Position numbers and translations under genes: made by a program. This document shows positions 55,812 through 64,000 of a stretch of 64,000 nt of DNA, piece after piece; within the stretch, counting starts at the first letter, position 1, and every line of letters begins with the position of its first letter. The notes below the pieces were generated by a model. It saw only the letters and a list, made by a program, of their open reading frames with translations, was not told the origin of the DNA and made no database searches. The stretch is from Erwinia typographi (GTDB lineage: Bacteria > Pseudomonadota > Gammaproteobacteria > Enterobacterales > Enterobacteriaceae), in assembly GCF_000773975.1 (NCBI RefSeq), contig NZ_JRUQ01000037.1, forward strand, positions 62,001-126,000, written 5' to 3'.

Positions 55812-57352
55812 AAATTCGTTCGCAAGTCGGCATGGTGCTGAACCTGGACAAATGTATCGGATGCCACACCTGTTCCGTCACCTGTAAGAACGTCTGGACC
55901 AGCCGTGAAGGGATGGAATATGCCTGGTTCAACAACGTAGAGAGCAAACCCGGCGTGGGCTATCCCCATGCCTGGGAAGATCAGCAGAAGTGGAAGGGCG
56001 GCTGGATCCGCAAAATTAACGGCAGGCTGGAGCCGCGGATGGGCAACCGTCTCGGCCTGCTGTCGAAAATTTTCGCCAACCCGGACGTACCGGCGCTGGA
56101 TGATTACTACGAACCCTTTGATTACGACTACCAGAACCTGCATACGGCGCCAGCTGGCAAGCATCAGCCGATTGCCCGCCCCCGCTCGCTGATCACCGGC
56201 CAGCGGATGAAGAAGATCGAAAACGGCCCGAACTGGGAAGAGATCCTCGGCGGTGAGTTCTCTAAACGCTCGGCGGATAAGAACTTCGATAACATCCAGA
56301 AGGAGATGTACGGCCAGTTCGAAAACACCTTCATGATGTATCTGCCGCGCCTGTGTGAGCACTGCCTCAATCCGGCCTGTGTGGCAACCTGCCCGAGCGG
56401 CGCTATTTACAAGCGCGGTGAGGACGGCATCGTGCTGATCGATCAGGACAAATGTCGCGGCTGGCGGATGTGCCTGACCGGCTGTCCGTACAAAAAAATC
56501 TACTTCAACTGGAAGAGCGGCAAGTCTGAGAAGTGCATTTTCTGCTATCCGCGCATTGAAGCAGGCCAGCCAACGGTATGTTCTGAAACCTGCGTTGGCC
56601 GCATCCGCTACCTTGGCGTGCTGCTGTATGACGCCGACCGCATTGAGCAGGCGGCCTCGGCGGAGAACGAAAAAGATCTCTATCAGCGCCAGCTGGATAT
56701 TTTCCTCGATCCAAACGATCCGGCGGTGATTGAGCAGGCGCTGGCTGACGGCATACCGCAGAGCGTGATTGACGCCGCGCAGCGTTCGCCGGTCTACAAA
56801 ATGGCGATGGACTGGAAGCTGGCGCTGCCGCTACACCCGGAATACCGCACGTTGCCGATGGTCTGGTATGTGCCGCCGCTGTCGCCAATTCAGTCGGTGG
56901 CCGACGCGGGCGAACTGGGGCACAGCGGCGTGCTGCCGGACGTGGAGAGCCTGCGTATCCCGGTGCAGTATCTTGCCAATCTGCTGACTGCAGGCGACAC
57001 CGCGCCGGTGCTGCTGGCGCTGAAACGTATGCTGGCGATGCGCCACTATAAGCGTGCGGAAACGGTCGAAGGCGAAGTAGATACCCGCGCGCTGGAGCAG
57101 GTTGGGCTGACGGAAGCGCAGGCGCAGGAGATGTACCGCTATCTCGCCATCGCCAACTACGAAGATCGCTTCGTGGTGCCTTCCAGCCACCGTGAGCTGG
57201 CCCGTGAAGCCTTCCCGGAAAGTAAAGGCTGCGGCTTCAGCTTCGGCGACGGCTGCCACGGCAGCGACAGCAAATTCAACCTGTTCAACAGCCGCCGTAT
57301 CGACGCCATCGATATTGGCCGTAAAACGCCGCCGCAGGAGGATCGCTCATGA
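55808..57352 (+). CDS. narH: Respiratory nitrate reductase beta subunit NarH
   Basis: NarH carries electrons from the NarI hemes to NarG through four iron-sulfur clusters. The 514-aa protein has four cysteine groups: CIGCHTCSVTCKNVW, CEHCLNPACVATCPSGA, CRGWRMCLTGCPYKK (Trp in place of one Cys, giving the usual 3Fe-4S centre), and CIFCYPRIEAGQPTVC with SETC. Start at ATG 55808. Stop overlaps narJ. Confidence 0.97.
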   Translation: MKIRSQVGMVLNLDKCIGCHTCSVTCKNVWTSREGMEYAWFNNVESKPGVGYPHAWEDQQKWKGGWIRKINGRLEPRMGNRLGLLSKIFANPDVPALDDYYEPFDYDYQNLHTAPAGKHQPIARPRSLITGQRMKKIENGPNWEEILGGEFSKRSADKNFDNIQKEMYGQFENTFMMYLPRLCEHCLNPACVATCPSGAIYKRGEDGIVLIDQDKCRGWRMCLTGCPYKKIYFNWKSGKSEKCIFCYPRIEAGQPTVCSETCVGRIRYLGVLLYDADRIEQAASAENEKDLYQRQLDIFLDPNDPAVIEQALADGIPQSVIDAAQRSPVYKMAMDWKLALPLHPEYRTLPMVWYVPPLSPIQSVADAGELGHSGVLPDVESLRIPVQYLANLLTAGDTAPVLLALKRMLAMRHYKRAETVEGEVDTRALEQVGLTEAQAQEMYRYLAIANYEDRFVVPSSHRELAREAFPESKGCGFSFGDGCHGSDSKFNLFNSRRIDAIDIGRKTPPQEDRS

Positions 57353-58071
57353 TGGCTCTACGCGTGATTGGTCATCTGCTGGATTACCCGAACCAGGCGC
57401 TGTTTGATCACCGCGCCGAGCTGGTCGAGGCGCTGGAAGGTTTTGACGAACTTGAGTCGTCGCACCGCACCCGGCTGGTGGAGTTTATCCGCGCTTTCTG
57501 CGCCCGCCCACTGCTGGACGTACAGGCAGACTATTGCGAGCTGTTCGATCGCGGTCGCGCCACCTCGCTGCTGCTGTTTGAGCACGTACACGGCGAGTCC
57601 AGGGATCGCGGCCAGGCGATGGTCGATCTGCTGGAGCAGTATCGTGCGGAGGGGCTGGAGCTGGACTCTAAAGAGCTGCCGGATTACCTGCCGCTTTACC
57701 TGGAGTACCTGGGTAACCGCACGATCGAGCAGGCACGCGGCGGATTGCAGGACATCGCGCCCATTCTGGCCCTGCTGGCTGCCCGGCTACAGCAGCGCGA
57801 GAGCCCTTACGCGGTGCTGCTTGATGCGCTGCTGTCGCTTTCTCACTCCGGCGTAGAGAAGGAGGCCCTTCAGCCACAGGTGGCTAAAGAGGCCCGCGAT
57901 GACACGCCAGCCGCGCTGGATGCGGTCTGGGAAGAGGAGCAGGTGAAGTTCCTCGGCGAGCAGGGCTGTGCCTCTGCCCAGCAGGCGCAGCACCAGCGGC
58001 GCTTTGCCGGCGCGGTGAAGCCCCAGTATCTGGATGTGGCGCAGGCCACGGCACGATCCACAGGACACTAA
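57349..58071 (+). CDS. narJ: Nitrate reductase assembly chaperone NarJ
   Basis: NarJ is the TorD-like cytoplasmic chaperone needed for molybdenum cofactor and heme insertion into NarGHI; it is not part of the final enzyme. The 240-aa helical protein has [40 protein letters not shown] and [14 protein letters not shown], typical of the family. Two adjacent ATG codons (57349, 57352) are possible. It lies two bases before narI. Confidence 0.96.
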   Translation: MMALRVIGHLLDYPNQALFDHRAELVEALEGFDELESSHRTRLVEFIRAFCARPLLDVQADYCELFDRGRATSLLLFEHVHGESRDRGQAMVDLLEQYRAEGLELDSKELPDYLPLYLEYLGNRTIEQARGGLQDIAPILALLAARLQQRESPYAVLLDALLSLSHSGVEKEALQPQVAKEARDDTPAALDAVWEEEQVKFLGEQGCASAQQAQHQRRFAGAVKPQYLDVAQATARSTGH

Positions 58072-58073
58072 TC

Positions 58074-58751
58074 ATGCACTATTTATCTCAATTCTTTTTC
58101 GATATCTATCCCTACCTGGCCGGGGCCGTGTTTCTGATTGGCAGCTGGCTGCGCTACGACTATGGTCAGTACAGCTGGCGGGCAGGTTCCAGCCAGATGC
58201 TGGATAAAAAAGGTATGCGGCTGGCCTCTAACCTGTTCCATATCGGCATTATCGGCATCTTTTTCGGTCATATTGTCGGGATGCTGACGCCGCACTGGAT
58301 GTATGAAGCCTTTCTGCCGATTGACGTTAAGCAGAAGCTGGCAATGGTCGCCGGGGGGATCTGTGGCGCGCTGACGCTGATTGGCGGCGCGCTGCTGCTG
58401 AAGCGCCGTCTGACCAATCCGCGCGTGCGGGCGACCAGCAGCGTAGGGGATATTTTGATCCTGACGCTGCTGGTGGTACAGGTTTGCCTGGGGCTGCTGA
58501 CCATCCCGTTCTCGGCCCAGCATATGGACGGCAGCGAGATGATGAAGCTGGTCGCCTGGGCTCAGGCCGTGGTGACTTTCCACGGCGGCGCCTCTCAGCA
58601 TCTGGAGGGCGTGGCGATCGTCTTCCGCCTGCATATGGTGCTGGGCATGACGCTGTTCCTGCTGTTCCCATTCTGCCGCCTGGTGCATATCTGGAGCGCG
58701 CCGGTGGAATACCTTACCCGTCGCTATCAGATCGTGCGCAACCGTCGCTGA
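58074..58751 (+). CDS. narI: Respiratory nitrate reductase gamma subunit NarI
   Basis: NarI is the membrane di-heme cytochrome b that oxidises quinol at the periplasmic side and anchors NarGH. The 225-aa protein has five predicted helices and the heme-ligating histidines in [20 protein letters not shown] and near the end in [20 protein letters not shown] plus HIWSAP. Length equals E. coli NarI. Confidence 0.97.
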   Translation: MHYLSQFFFDIYPYLAGAVFLIGSWLRYDYGQYSWRAGSSQMLDKKGMRLASNLFHIGIIGIFFGHIVGMLTPHWMYEAFLPIDVKQKLAMVAGGICGALTLIGGALLLKRRLTNPRVRATSSVGDILILTLLVVQVCLGLLTIPFSAQHMDGSEMMKLVAWAQAVVTFHGGASQHLEGVAIVFRLHMVLGMTLFLLFPFCRLVHIWSAPVEYLTRRYQIVRNRR

Positions 58752-58783
58752 TCGTTCTGCCGCAGGGCAACCACGCGTTATAC

Positions 58784-58808
58784 AGGCCGGAGATTTCCGG
58801 CCTTTTTT
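58784..58808 (+). terminator. Rho-independent terminator of narGHJI
   Basis: A perfect 8-bp stem AGGCCGGA / TCCGGCCT with a GATT loop leads into a run of T. It lies 33 bases after the narI stop. Confidence 0.92.
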
Positions 58809-58962
58809 CATTCCCGCCCGAAAGCTTTCAGGATCGCATTCAGTAATCTCTCATCGTCTTTCTGCCCGCGCCGTCCGTTATTTACATAACATCTCCTTTT
58901 CTTCACGCTGAGCAATGCTTTAACATGTCGGCTACTCCTCCGCCTCGCACTATGGATATTCA

Positions 58963-60030
58963 ATGCGTTATCTGGCCACACTTCTTCCTGCGCTGGTTCT
59001 ACTGACCGCCTGTAGTAGCCATAAGCCACCCGCAGCGGTTGAGCCACAGGGCAACCCCTTTGGCAATGGTTTCAAGCTCGACGCCGCCCACGATCAGACT
59101 CCGCTGATGGGCGATTTCGCCAACAATGCCGCCGCCGAGCGCTTTATCGATAAAATGGTGCGCGAGCATGGATTCCAGCGTCAGCAGCTGCATAACGTGC
59201 TGGCGCAGGCTAACAATCTAGACTGGGTGATCCGGCTGATGGATCGCCAGGCTCCGGCGCCGCAGGGGCCGACCGGGCCAAACGGCGCGTGGATTCGCTA
59301 CCGTGCCAAATTCATTACCCCGTCTAACGTGCAGAACGGCGTGGCGTTTTGGAATCAATATCAGGGCGCGTTGCAGCGGGCTTACCAGACCTACGGCGTG
59401 CCGCCAGAAATCATCGTCGGGATCATCGGTGTGGAAACCCGCTGGGGCCGCGTGATGGGCAAAACCCGCATTATCGATGCGCTTGCCACGCTGGCGTTTA
59501 ACTATCCCCGGCGGGCCGACTTCTTCAGCGCGGAGCTGGAGACCTTCCTGCTGATGGCCAGAGAAGAGGGCGACGATCCGCTGGACCTGCGGGGCTCCTA
59601 CGCAGGCGCGATGGGTTACGGGCAATTCATGCCTTCTTCCTTCAAAAGCTATGCGGTGGATTTCAACGGCGATGGGCACATCAACCTGTGGGACCCGGAA
59701 GATGCGATTGGCAGCGTGGCCCACTACTTCAGCGCGCACGGCTGGGTGAAAAACGGCACGGTAGCCGTGCCGGCAACCGGACCTTCAACCACCTGGGAAA
59801 CCGGCTTTAAAACCCGCTATTCGTTGTCATCGCTGGCGGCTGGCGGCTTCAGGTCGCAGCTGCCGCTGGACGGTAATCCGCAGGTCAGCCTGCTGCGTTT
59901 TGACATGGGAACCCGCTATCAGTACTGGTTCGGGCTACCTAACTTCTACGCCATCACCCGCTATAACCACAGCAATCACTACGCGATGGCGGTATGGCAG
60001 CTTGGCCTGGCGGTTCGCGACGCGCGCTAA
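58963..60030 (+). CDS. mltB: Membrane-bound lytic murein transglycosylase B
   Basis: MltB is an outer-membrane lipoprotein that cleaves glycan strands of peptidoglycan with formation of 1,6-anhydromuramic acid. The 355-aa protein has a lipobox (LVLLTACSS, lipidated Cys at 17), the SLT family 3 catalytic glutamate in IIVGIIGVETRWGRVMGKTR, and AGAMGYGQFMPSSFKSYAVD followed by DFNGDGHINLWDPEDAIGSV. Length matches the family (361). It is an independent gene between nar and the TRAP operon. Confidence 0.96.
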   Translation: MRYLATLLPALVLLTACSSHKPPAAVEPQGNPFGNGFKLDAAHDQTPLMGDFANNAAAERFIDKMVREHGFQRQQLHNVLAQANNLDWVIRLMDRQAPAPQGPTGPNGAWIRYRAKFITPSNVQNGVAFWNQYQGALQRAYQTYGVPPEIIVGIIGVETRWGRVMGKTRIIDALATLAFNYPRRADFFSAELETFLLMAREEGDDPLDLRGSYAGAMGYGQFMPSSFKSYAVDFNGDGHINLWDPEDAIGSVAHYFSAHGWVKNGTVAVPATGPSTTWETGFKTRYSLSSLAAGGFRSQLPLDGNPQVSLLRFDMGTRYQYWFGLPNFYAITRYNHSNHYAMAVWQLGLAVRDAR

Positions 60031-60040
60031 GTTGTCAAAA

Positions 60041-60062
60041 GGCCTGCATCCACATGCAGGCC
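60041..60062. terminator. Hairpin after mltB
   Basis: A perfect 9-bp stem GGCCTGCAT / ATGCAGGCC with a four-base loop lies 10 bases after the mltB stop. There is no T-run, so termination strength is unclear. Confidence 0.6.
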
Positions 60063-60219
60063 ATACGCTATAAAGGCCGCCTGGCGTGCAGTATTGCGAG
60101 GCGGCTCGCGCGGTATAAAAATATGTATCCCACTATTAAAACTCTTTATTTCTCATCTCCCGCAGAATCCCTATGCTGAATGCAAACTACGCACACATTC
60201 AGTCATAAGAGGATCGACC

Positions 60220-61221
60220 ATGGTTGCATCTCTGGGGAAGGTTTTTCGCCGTCATCTCATCGCCCTCGCTGCCGCTGGCGTTGTGGTTGGTCTGCATCCG
60301 GCCAGCGCGCTGGCGGCTGAAACGCTGCGTCTGGCTCATGCTTCAAGCAGCGACAGCCTGATCAACCAGGCCATGATTCGCTTTGCTGATGAAGTGAAAC
60401 AAAAGTCGCACGACTCGCTGGAGATTCAGATCTTCCCTGACGGCCAGTTGGGTGACGAAGGCGCGATTGCCGATTCAACCGGATCCGGCGCCATTACCCT
60501 GGGGCTGGGAGGCGTTGTCGATGCTATCGACCCGCGCCTTAACGCCGTGTCTCTGCCTTTCCTGTTTAAAGATGCCGCGTCGGTTCACCATTTTCTTGAC
60601 AGCGAGGCAGGCCATAAATTTCTCGCGATGGGCGAAAGCCGTGGCTACGTTATGCTCTCCGCGCTGGATTCGGGCTTTCGCCAGTTTGCTAACAGCAAGC
60701 GCGCCATCGTCAAGCCTGAAGACCTCAGCGGCCTGAAGATTCGCACGCCGCCGAATCCGGTGATCCTGGCAACGATCAAACAGCTTGGCGGTCTGCCGCA
60801 GTCGATTCCCTTTGGGGAAGTCTATACCTCGCTGCAATCCGGCGTGGTCGACGGCGTGGAACCCGAACTGCGCGACTTCAGCGATCAGCGCTGGTATGAA
60901 GTGGTTAAACACGTCTCAATGGCGAACTATATCTGGTCGGCCAACTTCTGGTACATGAATAAGCCCGCGTGGGATGCGCTCAGCGCGGACAATAAGGCAG
61001 TACTGAAGGCCGCCGTTGCGGATACGACCGCTTGGTATCGCGGCCAGCTCGATCAGGTTTACGCCCGCCTGACCGACCAGTTGAAAAGCAAAAAAGTCGA
61101 CTTTAACGACGTCGATCGCGCGGCATTCCTGGCGAAAGTGGGGCCGGTCTATGACCAGTTCAGCAAGGCCTGGGGCGCAGATTTCATTAAGCAGCTGCGC
61201 ACTGACGCTGGCGCTGAGTAA
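60220..61221 (+). CDS. TRAP transporter substrate-binding protein (DctP family)
   Basis: A 333-aa periplasmic solute receptor of the TRAP family. It has a signal peptide (about residues 1-33, ending ASALA before AETLRLAH). It also has the family features EVKQKSHDSLEIQIFPDGQL, the ligand-binding arginine region DLSGLKIRTPPNPVILATIK, and PFGEVYTSLQSGVVDGVEPE. Start at ATG 60220 with AGAGGAT nearby. Ligand, most likely an organic acid, cannot be read from sequence. First gene of a dctPQM-type operon. Confidence 0.92.
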   Translation: MVASLGKVFRRHLIALAAAGVVVGLHPASALAAETLRLAHASSSDSLINQAMIRFADEVKQKSHDSLEIQIFPDGQLGDEGAIADSTGSGAITLGLGGVVDAIDPRLNAVSLPFLFKDAASVHHFLDSEAGHKFLAMGESRGYVMLSALDSGFRQFANSKRAIVKPEDLSGLKIRTPPNPVILATIKQLGGLPQSIPFGEVYTSLQSGVVDGVEPELRDFSDQRWYEVVKHVSMANYIWSANFWYMNKPAWDALSADNKAVLKAAVADTTAWYRGQLDQVYARLTDQLKSKKVDFNDVDRAAFLAKVGPVYDQFSKAWGADFIKQLRTDAGAE

Positions 61222-61227
61222 ACGCTG

Positions 61228-61728
61228 ATGACGCCCGTTCATTATGCGCCAACCAGCGGCCCTCGCTGGCTCACCCTGCTGCTGATGTGGAGTGGCGGCC
61301 TGATGTTTATGGTGACGTTTGGCTCAACGCTGCTGGGCATTATTGCCCGCTACTTCGGCTGGGTCGGGCTGGAGTGGACCTTCGAAACGGCAGAAATTTC
61401 GTTTATCTGGGTGACGTTTCTCGGCGCGGTGCTGGCCGAAATCCGTGGCGAGAACGTGCGCTTCTCCAGCCTGGTCACGCTGTGCTCAGCGGAGGTTCAG
61501 CGCTGGCTGAGGCTGTTTTCTGCGCTGGTGCTGCTTGGCCTTAGCGGCTGGCTGCTCAGCAGCGGGCTTAAGATAGTGCAAACCTCTGGCTGGGTGCCGA
61601 CGCCGGTGTTACGGCTGCCTAACGCGGTGATTACCTGCTCGCTGGTGGGATTCGCTCTGATGCTGCTCTTCCTGTCGCTCTGGCGGATCTGGCACTTTTT
61701 CTTCGCGCGAGAGGATGACGCTTTATGA
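61228..61728 (+). CDS. TRAP transporter small permease (DctQ family)
   Basis: A 166-aa membrane protein with four predicted helices and the DctQ-type segment WTFETAEISFIWVTFLGAVL followed by AEIRGENVRFSS. It pairs with the large permease to form the TRAP membrane unit. It starts six bases after the receptor gene and overlaps the large permease by four (ATGA). Confidence 0.9.
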   Translation: MTPVHYAPTSGPRWLTLLLMWSGGLMFMVTFGSTLLGIIARYFGWVGLEWTFETAEISFIWVTFLGAVLAEIRGENVRFSSLVTLCSAEVQRWLRLFSALVLLGLSGWLLSSGLKIVQTSGWVPTPVLRLPNAVITCSLVGFALMLLFLSLWRIWHFFFAREDDAL

Positions 61729-63011
61729 CCATAGCGATCCTTATTAGCGCTTTTCTGCTGCTGCTGTTTACCGGCGTACCTATTGCCTGGGCCATTGCTG
61801 GCGGCAGTATCGCCGCGCTGGCCTTCGGTGACTTCCCGATGCCGTTGGCCTGGCTGGCTCAGCAGACGCTGCGCGGGGCGGATACCACTTCGCTGATTGC
61901 CATTCCGCTGTTCCTGTTTGCCGGGGAGCTGATGAACCGCGGCGGGTTGACTCACCGTATCATGCACGTCGCGGAGCACATTTTTGGGCGCTTTCGCGGT
62001 GGGTTAGGGCTGGTCAACGTGGCGACGGCTTTCGTCTACGGCGGGTTGACCGGCTCGGCGACGGCTGATACCAGCACCGTGGCCAAGGTCATGATCCCCA
62101 TCATGGAGAAAAAAGGCTATCCGCGCGATTTTTCCGCCGCGGTAACGGCCGCTTCCGGCACGCTCGGCATTGTGGTGCCGCCCAGCGTCATCCTGCTGCT
62201 GTATGGCGTGATCACCAATACCTCCATCGGCGGGCTGTTTGTTGCTGGGGTGATCCCCGGCTGCCTGCTGGCCGTAGTGTTTATGCTCACCGCCTGGTAT
62301 ATCGGCGTGCGGGAAAACTTCCCTAAGGTGGCGGGCAAGTTTGAGTTTGCGGCGTTCCGGCGGGATTTCTGGCGGGCGCTGCCAGCGATGTGTATGCCCG
62401 TTTTCGTGCTCGGCGCGATTGTGGCCGGTTTTGTCACCGCCACGGAAGCCTCGGCGCTGGCCGTCATTTATGCGCTGGTGGTCGGCGGCCTGTATTACCG
62501 TGAGCTGAGCTGGCGCGACCTGATTCCGGCAGTGATTGAGTCGGTGGCGCTGACCGGCTCGGTGATGATCATCATGGCCGTGGCCGTTCCCTTTGGCTGG
62601 CTGCTGACCGTGACCCAGGTGCCGCATCTGGCGGCAGCGTGGATTGGCGGCCTCCATGCCGGGCCGGTGGTCACCATGCTGCTGGTGATCCTGCTGCTGA
62701 AGGTTGTGGGGTTCTGGCTCGATTTGGGACCGGCGATGATCATTCTGGCACCGATCCTGGTGCCTATTGCCAAAACGGCAGGATTTGATCCTTACCAGAT
62801 CGGCCTGATCTTCACGCTGACGCTGGGTTGGGGGCTATTTACCCCGCCGATTGGCACCAATATCTTCGTGGTCTGCAACGTGGCAAAAATCGACATTGGG
62901 CCGGTCTCTCGCAGGCTGATCCCGTTCTGGTTCGCGACCGCCTTTGCCATTGCGTTGCTGATTTTCTTTCCTTCATTAACCGGGTGGTTGCCCAAAACGC
63001 TGGGTTACTGA
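61725..63011 (+). CDS. TRAP transporter large permease (DctM family)
   Basis: A 428-aa sodium-coupled transport subunit with about 11-12 helices. It has family motifs LFTGVPIAWAIAGGSIAALA, ATAFVYGGLTGSATADTSTV, SGTLGIVVPPSVILLLYGVI, and LGWGLFTPPIGTNIFVVCNV. Length matches DctM. It completes the TRAP system; a class III aminotransferase follows after 22 bases, so the solute may be an amino or keto acid. Confidence 0.94.
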   Translation: MTIAILISAFLLLLFTGVPIAWAIAGGSIAALAFGDFPMPLAWLAQQTLRGADTTSLIAIPLFLFAGELMNRGGLTHRIMHVAEHIFGRFRGGLGLVNVATAFVYGGLTGSATADTSTVAKVMIPIMEKKGYPRDFSAAVTAASGTLGIVVPPSVILLLYGVITNTSIGGLFVAGVIPGCLLAVVFMLTAWYIGVRENFPKVAGKFEFAAFRRDFWRALPAMCMPVFVLGAIVAGFVTATEASALAVIYALVVGGLYYRELSWRDLIPAVIESVALTGSVMIIMAVAVPFGWLLTVTQVPHLAAAWIGGLHAGPVVTMLLVILLLKVVGFWLDLGPAMIILAPILVPIAKTAGFDPYQIGLIFTLTLGWGLFTPPIGTNIFVVCNVAKIDIGPVSRRLIPFWFATAFAIALLIFFPSLTGWLPKTLGY

Positions 63012-63033
63012 CAGTCAAACAGACGAGAACTGT

Positions 63034-64000
63034 GATGAAACATTTAGTTGGTGGAATATCCAGCGCTGGCCGCGCTTTGCCTGAAATCAACGGTCAGCCG
63101 CTGATGATTGAGAGAGCTGAAGGGGCCTGGCTGTGGGATTCGCAGGGCCAGCGTTGGATGGATACCGCACTGGGTTTTGGTGCCACCCTTTTGGGGCACA
63201 ACCCGCCTGCGGTAGTGGATGCGGTGCAGCAAACCGTAAAGAAAATGATGATGCCAGCCTTTTCACATGCGTTGGAAGAAGAGGCCGCCGTTGCGTTAAG
63301 TGCCTTCACCGGGGAACTGAACAAGGTCATTTTCGTCAATTCAGGCAGCGAAGCCGTTCACCTGGCCTGCCGTGCGGCGCGGGCCGCTACTGGCCGTCAG
63401 AAGGTGGTGAAATTTGCCGCCGGCTACGACGGCTGGTTCGATCAGGTGGCCTTTGGTAATGCCGGTTCGCCGGTGGCTAAGATGCCGCACTCCTCCCGTC
63501 CGGAAAAGGAAGGGATGCTGCTGCTGCGCTATAACGATTTCCAGGATGTCGACGCGCTTTTTGCCGGACATGCGGATATAGCCGCAGTGGTAATCGAGCC
63601 GGTGATGGCTAACGCTGGTTGTATTGAACCGGCTGAAGGCTATCTGAAGTATCTGGCAGAGGCCGCGCATCGCGCCGGAGCGCTGGTGGTGCTGGACGAA
63701 GTCCTGATGGGATTCCGTCTGCATGTCGGGCTGTGCGGGCATTTATTCGGCGTAGACGCGGATTTTGCCACCGTCGGTAAAGCCATCGGCAATGGTACGG
63801 TGGTCGCCGCGCTGGTCGGGAAAGCGCACTGCATGGCGGTCTTTGAAGACGGTCGCGCCGTCCGGGCTGGCACCTACAGCGGCAATCCTCCGGTCTGTGC
63901 GGCGGTGATTGCCACCCTGAAAGAGCTGGCCGGAAAAGATTATATGCAGCTTCTGCGCAGCGGTGACGAGCTGTGTCGCAAGGTTATTGCGGATTGCCAG
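63034..64000 (+). CDS. Class III PLP-dependent aminotransferase (3' truncated by window edge)
   Basis: The frame is open from ATG 63034 to the window end (322 codons of an expected ~420-430). It is a fold-type I, class III aminotransferase of the glutamate-1-semialdehyde aminomutase-like branch: DTALGFGATLLGHNPPAVVD, VNSGSEAVHLACRAARAATG, VVIEPVMANAGCIEP, VVLDEVLMGFRL (cofactor Asp) and ATVGKAIGNGTVVAALVG (Schiff-base lysine). It is probably not the housekeeping hemL, since it sits as the fourth gene of a TRAP operon, and may act on the imported solute. Confidence 0.85.

Noticed and set aside
1-64000. tRNA, rRNA, CRISPR arrays, insertion sequences, prophage
   Set aside because: No cloverleaf, repeat-spacer series, transposase or phage structural gene was seen in the reading; a dedicated tRNA and IS search was not possible here.

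Overview
The window is a chromosomal segment of an enterobacterium. The gene content and protein sequences are typical of Enterobacterales. A perfect HrpL-type (hrp) promoter in front of a type III-secreted-like protein, next to nitrate respiration and T6SS cargo genes, points to a plant-associated Erwiniaceae-like bacterium (Erwinia/Pantoea group). The genus is an inference; there is no rRNA in the window.

Layout. (1) About 1-27.9 kb is a nearly complete flagellar and chemotaxis locus: motA (5' end outside the window), motB, cheA, cheW, then an inserted AraC regulator and SnoaL-like gene, then fliC (minus), fliDST (plus), flhE-flhA-flhB-cheZ-cheY-cheB-cheR (minus), fliE (minus) and the long fliFGHIJKLMNOPQR operon (plus). 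Motor, stator, export gate, export ATPase, switch, filament, cap and chemotaxis kinase pathway are all present. No chemoreceptor gene lies in the locus, and flhDC, fliA and the flg genes are not in view. (2) The locus ends abruptly after fliR against what looks like the last ~30 codons of cysC. The conserved block ygbE-ftsB-ispD-ispF-truD-surE-pcm-nlpD-rpoS (28.1-34.9 kb) follows. (3) The rpoS-mutS interval holds an orphan 446-aa Ser/Gln-rich secreted-type protein with its own hrp box. On the far side of mutS lies an AT-richer cassette of orphan hcp, a 149-aa putative effector and a DUF1493 protein, next to degenerate DNA. (4) 41.2-49.3 kb is an organosulfur-type scavenging cluster: a DszC/SfnB-like flavoprotein divergent from a complete peptide-type ABC importer and a DszA/NtaA-like FMN monooxygenase. 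(5) 49.4-58.8 kb is the anaerobic nitrate respiration locus narL, narK, narGHJI, with FNR and NarL sites but without narX. (6) mltB, then a TRAP transporter (dctPQM-type) with a class III aminotransferase cut by the window end.

The strongest unusual points are the HrpL-controlled orphan secreted protein between rpoS and mutS, the cysC scar at the flagellar boundary, the hcp/effector/DUF1493 cassette beside mutS, and the absence of narX.
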